DNA from: Paramacrobiotus metropolitanus
Lineage: Eukaryota; Tardigrada; Eutardigrada; Parachela; Macrobiotidae
Assembly: GCF_019649055.1 (NCBI RefSeq)
Contig: NW_026570241.1
Location: 372,001 to 436,000 of the forward strand
Length of the DNA: 64,000 nucleotides
Direction: 5' to 3'
Of the stretch, positions 12,343 through 22,352 are shown piece by piece (the first letter of the stretch is position 1; each line of letters opens with the position of its first letter). The notes under the pieces were generated by a model. The model ran no database searches, had not been told where the DNA came from, and was given only the letters and a program-made list of their open reading frames with translations. The translations under genes and the position numbers were made by a program.

Positions 12343-14862
12343 ATGATTCTGACTTTTATCGTTTTTTCTTCCGGTAAGAAAGAATTAATTGGTGAAATAA
12401 TCGTACGTAATTTATGTTTCTGCATTGCGATATAAGGGATTCGTACTTTAATAGTCTGTATAATCATCAACACCTCCGCTCAGCAATGTTCGCCAGCTCT
12501 TCCCACGGTCCTGCTCGGAAACGGCGGCGATTCTCCTCAACAAGTCAGTGTACAAGAAAATAGTTTACTGAATTAAGAAACCGTATATTGCGGCAATTAT
12601 ATACTGTCGCAGTTTACGTTATTGCAAACATGGATCCTATTATGCGGATTGTAGATACATTTTGTTTTTTTGTAGGCTGATGGCGTATGGTACGTGTATA
12701 GAAAAATGGGTGGCAGTTATCCCAGTGCAGCACAGATACAAATCACCAGCGTGGCACCGTATCCCGACCCTGTGACGAGTGAACCGGCATATCTGCAGTG
12801 GTGGCAGATATTTTCCGACACAGCCACCACGTCCTGTCCGCACCAGTTCTGGACCGGGACTTACGCCGGCAAAGGACAGCAGATTGGTGACTTGGGTGGA
12901 TCGGATGATAATTACATAAGGCGTAAGGACCATATTTTATTCGTGACGCAAGGGTGGTATTTAATTATCAACGGTTTGACCTTTAATATCACTACAGATA
13001 GTGCGAGTTTTACTTATAGAGCAGGTGTTTTTTGCCAAGAACAAACTAAACTTTAAACGTTTTTACCTTAAACAGCATTAAAAAAATTAATAATAAATAG
13101 TCGGTATACGTAGCATAACTAACCTGCATGGATCAAACCTTAAACAATTTATTTTATATTAATCGTTTTCTATATTTTAGTTTTATTGCTGCTCATCACA
13201 TCCTTATATGTACATTTATGTTAAGTCGTTATGGCTGCATGGTTTTTCAGGCCCAACGGATTTTGTCGTGCTGTATCACGACTACCAAAACCTTTTGGTG
13301 ACGTATGGCTGCAGTAAGTCACAAACGGATGGCGTCCATTGTGCCACGCCCACCATCATCGCTCAAACGCGGAAGCGGCCAGACCAGCTATCGGCAGCGG
13401 ATATGGACAGTTTTGACAATATAATCAATTCCGCTTTTTCGAAATATTGTGTATCCGTGCAAAATATACCGAAGGAAACATATGGAGCAAAAGGAACTTG
13501 CGCTGCTATCGACCCGCCGAACTGTGTGGCCTTAGATATCCAGGGAATGAAGAACACCCTCGTCAACCCTACTGGTACTTACGAAGTGTTAAGAAAATAA
13601 TTATGACAAAACGTTTTGGAGAATTTGTAATAATGACGCTGAGGTATAATACGTATTTTGTGAGACGCATTTGTGAGAGAAAATTCTTGGGGCTGTCATC
13701 CATTCAAATCTAATATCAGAATGCTGTATTTCTGCACGCAGTTTCAACCGCCCACACTTGCATAAATAAATATAATTAATACAGGTTCAGCAGCATCCAC
13801 CAGCCCATCATCCTATGGAAGCAATACCGGCACGACGCTCTCGGGATGCAAATGGCCAAATACAATCCCATCTCAAGGTCAAATCGACCTTAAGCAGGTA
13901 ATAACCCAAAATGTGATGCTGCAATTTATTACGTATAAGGTTTAAAAAATTAGCAGTAAAATTAGCAGCAGTAAATAGATACGCACTTCTACACAAACAC
14001 CATAGAGGTCATGTGTGAGTTGCTGCGCGCTCGAGCGTTATGACCTAGGCACAATTCGCATCTGAGTCCCAATACGTGGTAAATTTGACAGATAACAATA
14101 TACGTATGAACATATAGAGTCAGCGACTTATCTGAATTTTGACAGATTGACGGAACATTTTTTGTCTATCGAAGAATTTTCCCACCTGAAGCCAGCCCAG
14201 TGAACCAACAAGGCGCTTGGCATGATGTCGGTTTGTCCGCGTCACCCCTGATCAACGCTTCAGCTCACACGTACTGGGCGGAATATGTTAACTATGCTAA
14301 CGCCACTTCTTCTCAGTGCGTCACTGGTTTCTTTGTCGGTGAAATCCAAACCACCGGTCTCATAACGGGTTTGATCCTTCCCTACACTACCGCAGGCGCT
14401 ATACGTAAGACTCAAGAATATGTATAGTAATTATATGCACTAATACAAAACAACGTTTTATAAGTTAGGTTTCATAAATTTTATTATCAATTCCCCTAGC
14501 AGCCTATTATCTTTGCAGAACCCTACTCATCAACGTTTCTGCTTGTCGACTCCACACAGCTCTTCTTCTACGGATGCGGGGCACAAAATCTGCAGACCGG
14601 CATCTGTGATGCGCCAGTCGTGGTACACTTTATCCGGACCAATCCGCTGCAGCTGTCCCAGACGGAAAAAGATGCCCTGGATGCGGTGGAGGATCGTTAT
14701 CTGAATAAATACGGATGCAGTGCCGCCAAAGATGTCCCGCTTATTCTTCACACCGCTGATAAACCATTGTGCCCGATGGTGGCGCCGACCGACTGTATGC
14801 AGAACCACATAACCGGGTACCAGCAAGTCCTGGCGGCTATGAAGACCGACAGCTCCTATTAA
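12343..14862 (+). CDS. Two-domain lipocalin-like secreted protein, copy 3
   Basis: Exons: 12343..12373, 12455..12543, 12676..12922, 13251..13574, 13785..13897, 14146..14404, 14519..14862; 468 aa, stop TAA. Exon lengths 247, 324 and 259 (exons 3, 4 and 6) equal those of copy 2, and intron phases are the same throughout. The signal peptide MILTFIVFSSVCIIINTSA leads to AQQCSPALP. Half one: ADGVWYVYRKMGG, DFVVLYHDYQNL. Linker: Ser/Thr-rich with SGCKWPN. Half two: IDGTFFVYRR, FLLVDSTQLFFYGCG, IRTNPLQLSQ. It is the last and, with copy 2, the least damaged member of the tandem array. Neighbouring copies point the same way with 1.2-1.7 kb spacers, as expected from unequal crossover. Alternative: a novel Cys-stabilised beta-rich family that only resembles lipocalins at the GxW site. 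Confidence 0.72.
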
Positions 14863-15880
14863 GTCAGGCGAAGCGCTTGCAAATATTCATTTTCTTGTAC
14901 TGGATGAGCTTCCTGTGACAACTCGCATTGCTGTAATGGGCGGTGACTTGAGCGAAATGCTTTTTGGTTCCATTTTGTGTATTTTGCTTTTTTGGTAATT
15001 TCGTCTATTAAAGTTTCGATACCATTAGTGCTTCAGTCTTGTAACTGGCAGATGTTTGAGCAGTACATGAACAACGTTCGTTGTGAATTAGTGCTGTGAG
15101 CGGAGAAGCGGCTCACGTACAGCGATAAAGTCTTTCACAGGATTTCAACGTATTGCGCCGTGGTGCAGTGGTACTGCCTACGCGGATCTAACGACGTAGC
15201 CGGGGTTCGATTCCCCCATCGGCGCCTTTTTCAGCCGTTTCTCGGTTTCCCTCGGATTGCGCCCTGCTTAGAGTGCTTAACGTTAAGGCTATTAAATTAT
15301 TAATAATTATTTTTTTCGCAAATGGTTTTCTGTTACGTTTACGAATTACAAACCTTAAGTTTTGCTGGTACTGGGAGAATTATCATTACCGCGGGATTAA
15401 AGCTCATCAAAATGGTAGCTACCTGAAATTTTACAAATGAATATTCTATGAAATCCCCTGGGGGCGTATTGCAGTGCCCAGTGGATTTCGTGGGCCTGCA
15501 CGAACGATTGTTTGCAGCAAAGCTGTATTCATCCCCCACAGTCGCTGACTCATAAGGTTGGTACTGTCATCGACTCCTCGTAATTCGAAAGACCGACATT
15601 ATGACCTGCTCTTTGTTTCTTTCTGTGGATCCATCTGTATAGGTTCTAATGTCATCCATTCATGGTTCTTCCTAGAATGACAACAGCAACGTCACGCACA
15701 GCCGGCACATGGTGGGAATTTATGTCGCCTTGGTAAAAGACGCTTCCATTTTGGCTGATTTAACCGATTTTAATTAGACTTTAAACCGCTTTAGTTTCGG
15801 ATGCGTGTTCCTACAGGCTACGGCTGTATTTGGTTACAACAAAGTACGGAAAAGGTGGACGTCCTTTTTAACAACCAATC
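14863..15880. other. Intergenic; holds a tRNA-like element
   Basis: Contains the Pol III tRNA-like element at 15154-15226. A short stretch near 15476-15550 reads PVDFVGLH in one frame, faintly like the start of lipocalin exon 4, but no flanking exon matches and it is not called. Confidence 0.45.
15154..15226 (+). ncRNA. tRNA-like element (degenerate tRNA or SINE head)
   Basis: A perfect Pol III A box (TGGTGCAGTGG, 15161-15171) and B box (GGTTCGATTCC, 15203-15213) lie at tRNA spacing. Stem pairs seen: GCGCCG with CGGCGC at the ends, GCAG with CTGC (D-arm), CTACG with CGTAG (anticodon-arm position) and GGGG with CCCC around TTCGATT. However, the loop between CTACG and CGTAG is 12 nt instead of 7, and the acceptor and T-arm spacing is off by one or two bases. 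No standard anticodon loop can be drawn. Best read as a tRNA-derived pseudogene or the head of a tRNA-type SINE with an intact internal promoter. A run of T (CCTTTTT) follows directly at 15225-15231 and could terminate Pol III. Confidence 0.5.
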
Positions 15881-16898
15881 ATGTCTAGCTTAGTTTTATT
15901 TTTGATCTTTGTTGTTATTGTGGACTTTGTGGGTCCCCGACCGCTGCTATCGTCCCATACTGACAATAGTCTTCAGAGTGCCGTGCTGAATGTCAGCTTG
16001 GTAGTAATAGGTGATAACTCCACTCAAGGGTTTCAGGATCTGCCGTATGTTGGGCCGGCCTTTATCATAGCCGCTGAGCAACAGGAAGTATAATGGGACG
16101 CTTTATTTTCGTTTGCACTTTATTGGACAACAAGGATGTATTGAAGTGGCTAGCAATGCAACTGCGATGTTATCTGACTGGCATTATCGCAAAAGGAATG
16201 ATCGCGAACTCACCATTTATAACATACTAGGTAATCTACATTTGGTTGTAGTTTCATAATGACATCGCTTGTAAGTTATGTATCAATTTGAATGGATTTT
16301 TCAGCATGTGCTGAAAATACGGAGACTCCCTGTTTTCTGACTCAATGGGATACGTTATGGATATCAACGTAAGCAAAGGAGCAAATTTCCTTACCAAGGA
16401 AACAGTCTTCTTATTCTATAGCGGCTCGCCTGGCTCTAACATACTCAACCGCGATTTTTATAAAACCCGGATATCCACAAACGCTTTTTTGTTGTACGAA
16501 TTTGCCGAACTGTTCCTGGAGATATTGAATAAGTATAACTGGACTTCCATAACTGTGATTACCGACAAGAATTCTCCTCCGTTTCATGCTTAGCTGGCAT
16601 CAACATTCCTAAATATTGTCCAAAGCCAGAAAATTACAGTTAAGAATTAGCGGTAGTTAAATTACCGCTGAATTCGTTTGTTTCCCTGTACTCTCATCCC
16701 TGTACTTTCCGGCACCCGTTTCGCGCCGTGTGCAGTTGCCTGCGCACAACGCTTCTTGCTGTTCATCTCTCATAACGACTTTTACCTGTTGCTAGCTTGA
16801 GAATTGTTTGCTAATTTCGAGCTCCCCGCAATTTTCTTCCCCTTTTTCTCAAGTCAAGTGAGTTGAAGTGACTATTAAATCCTCTCACCGGTAAAATT

Positions 16899-18198
16899 AT
16901 GGCTGGGAAAAAGAAAACCGCGCCATGCAGCCGCGCTGCAAGCCCCAGGAGAACACGTTCTCCCCGGGATATCGCCAGCAGCAGTACCGCGGAGCAGCCA
17001 AAAACGAGACCCGGTCGAAAGCGCCGTCGATTACAATCACCCATTCCCGCCGTCCGGTCTGAAGTGGTCGTCGTGGACCAAGTACAGCCCGACTGGAAGA
17101 CGCTGGTGGATCGCCAGAGCCAGCAGATACAACAGCTGATCGACATCGTGACGCCGATAGCAGCCAAGAAACCTGGGGAACCTCGAACAATTTCACCAGC
17201 ATCCGCAGACGCTGGCCTGGAAATTGAATGTCTGGCAGATGGTAAACGAAATGTTCGTTACCGGGTAGACAGCTCATCTCGCGAACGCCGTCACCGAAGA
17301 GGTAAGCACAGCAGCCGCAGCCGCTCATCGTCTTCTCGCAGTCGGTCTCCGGTCCGCCGCCCCGTTCACGAGCGCCTAGGCACGCATCCTCATCGGCGGC
17401 GACTGGGAGACGGCCAAGCAGCGTCGATGTCAGCCGGAAAAACGTCCAGCGCTCAAACGAAGCACCTGCCAGCCGTTCCCAGCCGCGTCCGCAGACGGCT
17501 GCTCGACCCGTCGCGCTACGTTGACTTCGACGGGCTGCTCCCCAAAAACCGCGTGGAAAGGCCCAAGCACGGCGGCTCTAAACTGGTATACTCAAAGGGT
17601 AATGTACTTCTAAAGCCCAATGAGACCAGATCAGTGGTTGATTCATTTCCTTCCTGGATTCGCGCATTCTCCGTCTTCCTGGCCTAACCGCGTCACGGTA
17701 GCCCCACAAGTAGCAACCGCCCTGGCCAAGTATCAGAACCTGATTGCGGCGTATGTCGAGCGGGGGGTTCCGACCGCCCACTGGCTCGAATACGACCGGC
17801 AGTTTCGGTCCCTCATGACGAGCCATCCGCGCGAATATGACATGTGGGCCCGCCAGCACGACGACACGTACGCAGATTACATCTAGAACGCCGCCCCGGA
17901 GGAGGGCGCAAGCGACGGCGGCGGCGATCAACGGACCAAGAAGAATCCCGCCCCGACGGACAAATGTCGCAACTGCGGGGAGATGGGGCATTTCATCGCA
18001 CACTGCCCGCATCCCCGGAAAGGACAGGCCGGATACAATCAGCCCTCTCGACCTGCCCCAGAAGTGGGGGGCGAAGTCTGCCGCAACTGGAACCAGTTCC
18101 GGTGTAGCGACCCATGCAGCGAAGGACGCTTGCACGCTTGCGGAAAGTGCCGCGTCAAGGACCATCGGGCACCGCAGTGCAAGTCCGAGTCTCGCTGA
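16899..18198 (+). pseudogene. YR-retroelement gag-like ORF with zinc knuckles
   Basis: Frame one (16899..17687) is basic and Ser/Arg-rich (long RS-type stretch at about residues 130-165) and contains DPSRYVDFDGLLP. After a frame break near 17685 the next frame reads YQNLIAAYVERG and WLEYDRQFR, typical of DIRS-type gag. A TAG at 17884 interrupts that frame and the same frame continues into a CCHC knuckle, CRNCGEMGHFIAHC, and a second Cys/His cluster, CRNWNQFRCSDPC ... HACGKC ... HRAPQC. Nucleic-acid packaging is the known role of this protein. Two lesions in about 1.3 kb make it non-functional here. Confidence 0.75.
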
Positions 18199-18199
18199 A

Positions 18200-19878
18200 A
18201 GTATAGCAGTGCCTGCAAACGCTCAGACGCCTCTGCGTGCTGATGCGTTTGAGAAATTGCTTGCCGATCAACCCGACGCCAGTTTGTGTCGCTTCACCAC
18301 CACAACCATACGGACTGGCGCCGATATCCGGTACAGAGGACCTCAGTTCGCACGTCATACAAAGAATTCATTATCCGCACGGATCCACCACGACGCCCTG
18401 CAGCGGAGCATACAGAAGGAAGTTGCCGCAGGACACTCTGTGGGACCGTCTCCAAGACCTCCGCTGCCGTTCTTCGTGGTAAACGCACTCGGATGCCGAC
18501 CAAAGAAGGACGGAGGCCACCGCACGATCCTGGATTTGTCGCAACCAGCCGGACTAAGCGTGAACGACCACATAGACGGCCGGGAAATGCCTCTTCAGTA
18601 CTGCTCTGTTGACGATTCAGTAAAGCTGCTGACGATCGCTGGTAAGGGAGCGCCAATGGGCAAGTGGACATCAAGTCCGCGTTCCGAATGATCCCTGTCA
18701 GGAAAGCAGACTGGAACCTCCTCGGATATCAGCTCGACGGTAAGTACTACTTCGACGTAGTATTACCGTTTGGCTGCCGCTCAGCCTCTTATATCTTCGA
18801 GTTCTTTTCAACGGCGGTGCATTGGTGCGTACAAAGACGCGCCCTCCTCAGCTCGCTACTCCACTACGTCGACGACTTTCTGTTCGTTGGCAAACCCGGG
18901 AGCGGAGAGTGCGAGTTACTGATGGTCTCCATGCAGGAAGTGTGCAGCGAGCTCGGGGTTCCCCTAGCAGTCGACAAGACCGTAGGGCCCGCGACCCGGC
19001 TGACATTCCTGGGAATTTAACTTGACTCATTTGAGCAGACGCTGAGCCTCCCAGCCGGCAAGCTGGCGGAAATCCTGACCACCCTCAAGAGCTGGCGTGA
19101 CAAGACCACCTGCACACTCGCGGAGCTACAGAGCCTCATCGGCACCCTGACATTCGCGTCCAAATGCGTACCTTCCAGCCGGCTGTTCACCCGCGGAATG
19201 ATACGCTTAATGGCAGAATCCCACGGGCGGCCTCGTGTGTCCATCAACACGGACTTCCGGCTCGACCTCGACTGGTGGAGGGACATCCTGCCCCAATGGA
19301 ACGGAACGGCCTCCTTCCTACAGCCAGATTGGACCACTTCCGATGTGCTGCACCTCTACACAGACGCGTCCGCCACGCTGGGCTTGGGAGCCTACCTCAA
19401 CGGCGAGTGGTTCCAATCCAGGTGGCCGGAGTGGCTGTTGCAAGTCTCCCCTTCAATCGAGTACATGGAAATGGTTCCCATCCTGCTCGCCGTTATTGTT
19501 TGGCGGCAAAAGTTGCGCCGGAAGAAAGTTATCTTCCACACCGACAACGCCGGCGCTGTGGAGGCATGGGCACGCTTGCGCTCCAGCAGCCCGGGTGTGC
19601 TCGATCTAATGCGGAGAATGACGTGGGCGGCGGCCGCTAATAACCTAACGCTGACGCTCAAGCACGTACCGGGCGTTGATAACGGTATAGCTGACGCCCT
19701 ATCTCGGTTTCAGATGTCTCGGTTCAGAACACTCGCGCCGGCAGCACTCAACACGCCTACGCCCCATCCGGACATCTTTCCCAGCCTGCAGGAAACATAT
19801 CGCGCAGCGGTACCCTGCAGCAGCTCCTCAGCGCCCACATCTCCGGATCCTCCAGAGCCACATACAAGGTCTCGATGA
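18200..19878 (+). pseudogene. YR-retroelement reverse transcriptase-RNase H
   Basis: The RT core is recognisable: GCRPKKDGGHRTILDLSQP, then DIKSAFRMIPV, LPFGCRSASYIFE and the catalytic YVDDFLFVG. The RNase H follows with LYTDASATLGLGAYL, YMEMVPILLA, HTDNAGAVEAW and HVPGVDNGIADALSR. A single missing G around 18670 shifts the frame just before DIKSAF, and TAA at 19018-19020 replaces a codon between LGI and LDSFEQ. The RNase H frame ends at 19878, overlapping the recombinase ATG at 19875 in an ATGA overlap, which suggests that the parent element translated its recombinase by termination-reinitiation. Confidence 0.82.
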
Positions 19879-20720
19879 CCCGCTTCGTACAGTTCTGCGC
19901 CGCCAATAGCTTTGCGTCACTGCCAGCCATCCCGTCTACTGTTGCCGCGTACGTAGCCTCCCTGTACGAGGAGAACGCAGCCTACCGAACCATGAAAGTA
20001 TACCTCGCAGCGATACACAACAGTCATCGGGAAGCCGGTCTGCTTAACCCTACCGCCGACGACTTGGTCGTGCGCGCGGTAAGCGGCTTCAAGAGACTGC
20101 GCGGACCGAACCCCGACACGCGGCTGCCCATTACGCTGAACACGATGCGCTTGCTAAAATCCCGCCTTACGACGCATGACAACGCCGAAGAAGCCATCAT
20201 GATCTGGTGTGCCTTCTGTGTGGCGTTTTTCGGATTCCTACGTATCAGCGAGATCGCTTCGAAGTCTAGCTGCACGTTCGACGCCACCTCCACCCTTCTC
20301 CTACGAGACGTGACGATTGCAGGCAACACTGCTGTCGTCTCCTTGAAACGCACCAAAACCGATCAGAGCGCTACAGGGACAAAGATAACGCTAACCGCCA
20401 CCAATCGGTCCATCTGCCCAGTACGCGCCATTGCGGACTTCCACCGCCTTCGGATCAAGCAGGGCGGCATCACCACTCCCTTCTTCTGTTACCAGAACGG
20501 GAAGTTCCTAACACGTGCGACTGTCGACCGGATCCTGAAGACCCTGCTGTACGATCACCCGGACCGCGCGCGAATCAGCATACACAGCTTTCGCATCGGG
20601 GCGGCAACCGAGGCTGCGTCACAACAGCTACCGAAGGAGATGATTCAGCGCGCCGGGAGATGAAGAGCGACTGCGTCGAGCGTTATATCCAAACTGCTAC
20701 CCTAACCGGACCGAATTTCT
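19875..20720 (+). pseudogene. YR-retroelement tyrosine recombinase
   Basis: N-terminal SAM-like core-binding region (TVAAYVASL, MKVYLAAIHNSH) and catalytic domain with box I Arg (GFLRISEIA), the beta-strand Lys (SLKRTKTDQ) and box II HSFRIGAATEAA (HxxR). A one-base deletion near 20662 creates a TGA inside GRWKS. In the other frame the sequence continues with SDCVERYIQTATLTG, containing the nucleophilic Tyr. The protein encoded here (262 aa, to 20663) therefore stops just before its catalytic tyrosine. Length and motif order fit DIRS-group recombinases, which circularise the cDNA and insert it by strand exchange. Confidence 0.82.
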
Positions 20721-22262
20721 ACGCAAAGAGGGTTTGTTTGGGGGCGAAAAAATCGGGCAGTGGCGGAGGGTGCGGGCAGTGAGCTGTCTGTACCGGCAGG
20801 TAAGACTCTCAGCTGGAATTGCGCACCTCCGGCCATGCCGGTGACTTTCAACTCCACAAACCGCACGCCGAGTCGCCTCACACACCGATACTGCACTTCA
20901 GAATTCGCGGATAATTTAACACCTTGTTATCATTGTGAGGAGCATAGAGACAAAAGCAAGCAATTTCACTGGATTTCGCCCGATTCTTCAAAGCATCCGT
21001 GCAACAAACCGAGGTATGCCACTGACTCGCACACCCTGTTCTTTTTAAAAATTATACTATACCCTTTGATTCTTCATATATTTTGTCAGTGGTACTATAC
21101 TTTGGCGGCGAACCGGCCTTGCGGGACTTCTTGGTAAAACCCATGCTGTCAGCCATTTTATTGTTTTTCGACAAGTTGTGATCTTTTGCAGTTGGCTGCG
21201 TATTTATTAAACATGACTAATGGAGAATACGTAAGGTGGTATTAATGCATACTGTCTAAAAATCATATTTTTCGCACTTTTCTGTCGGATGCGATGGAAG
21301 ATCATTGTAGGTGTACATAATGGAAGAAAATAACCTGTTTTGTCCAGTAACCTGGCGAAATGGCGATATAAACGATCCGGTAAGCAGCATTGCTGCAAGA
21401 AAAACCTTTAGACTTGGATGCGACACATTTCGCTTTGCGATAAAGATTTTTGAATACATTTTTAGGAGAAATATTGTTCTGTGTCTAGGTGTTCCTGCAA
21501 GCGTTCCACTCTGTCTTAATTGTGAATCCAAGTGAGAGCACTGAGAACGCTAGTGTGAAGGTGCAGCTTGGGAAGGAATTTCTCCAGCGAACTAAGCAAG
21601 ATTTCAATTACACGTATCCAATAGCAAGCCAGGTAAGTCCACACTCCAATCTATTCAACAGTTTCGCTAACGGGAGTTTCGCTAACCCTAACGGGAGCCG
21701 CGAGGTACACTCGCTTTTTGCAGAGCACGCTTGTCTGAAAACACTTATTCGTCCTTTCGTATTTGCACAGCCGTTGTTGTACAAATTCGGCCAAACTGGG
21801 GCTTTAATAGAAGTGACACAATTAATCGCGCGTGTGGGTAAACAGCTCATTTCCTCCTTCCAACGAACCGTATTGTGGATACCTAAATCAAAAGCTGCGC
21901 TGCCTTACATCAAGTAAAATACAATTCTCGGGAAGTTCAAAGATGTACTGCATGCACTTAACTTTAACTTTATTTCACGAAGAAATGGACTAGAGTTATG
22001 TCTGATATTCTACACAAATTTTAGGAGACGACCGTTCTTCGGACTTGCTAACAGCTCTTTCCACAAGTCTATGCCTGGCTGTCGGCGTCCAGATTATAGG
22101 ATGGGTTTCGTGAGTACTGCATTATTTTCGACCTCAAAAGCAGTTTCCCAATCAGTTTCGCTCTGGTCGCCGTTGGTGTCGCAAAAGCGTAAATGCTTCT
22201 GTAGCTCTGTACCAAACTGACTTTGTGTCTATAAACGGAATCGTGAAAATGCAGGAACACTG

Positions 22263-22352
22263 TAACATAACTCCGTCTTAACATAAATGTTAAGACGAAG
22301 TTATGTTAAGACGAAAGACGAGACGGAAAATGTTAAGACGAAGTTATGTTAC
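22263..22352. repeat. Hairpin plus direct repeat of a 21 bp motif
   Basis: TAACATAACTCCGTCTTAACAT and its near-complement ATGTTAAGACGAAGTTATGTTA face each other across AA (22263-22308). The second arm recurs as a direct copy at 22331-22351. It lies in an intron of the cyclase pseudogene. Confidence 0.75.

Larger units (their letters stand above)
16643..20924 (+). mobile_element. DIRS-order tyrosine-recombinase retrotransposon, degenerate
   Basis: Order gag, RT, RNase H, tyrosine recombinase, with no DDE integrase, protease or LTR. This defines YR (DIRS-order) retroelements. Both ends were inferred from the host exon: joining ...ACAGTTA (to 16642) with TCATTG... (from 20925) restores one continuous cyclase reading frame, and GTTA is present at both edges. 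There is no longer target duplication, as expected for YR integration. Similar short sequences occur inside both ends (AGAATTAGCGG left, AGAATTCGCGG right). There is no methyltransferase domain between RNase H and the recombinase, unlike classical DIRS1. Lesions include one-base G deletions near 18670 and 20662, TAG at 17884 and TAA at 19018. GC content is visibly higher than in the host flanks. The exact ends could be off by a few bases. Confidence 0.85.

Noticed and set aside
15154-15226. Amber suppressor tRNA (T-CTA-A in the loop)
   Set aside because: Placing CTA as anticodon leaves stems CGCGG and GACGT that do not pair; the pairing stems give a 12 nt loop, so no valid tRNA.
15476-15550. 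Possible relic of a fourth lipocalin-like exon 4 (PVDFVGLH)
   Set aside because: Similarity covers only a few codons and no other exon of the family follows.
18286-18674. Long open frames on both strands inside the retroelement
   Set aside because: Overlapping frames caused by GC-rich codons; the RT frame with YVDD and DIKSAF is the genuine one.
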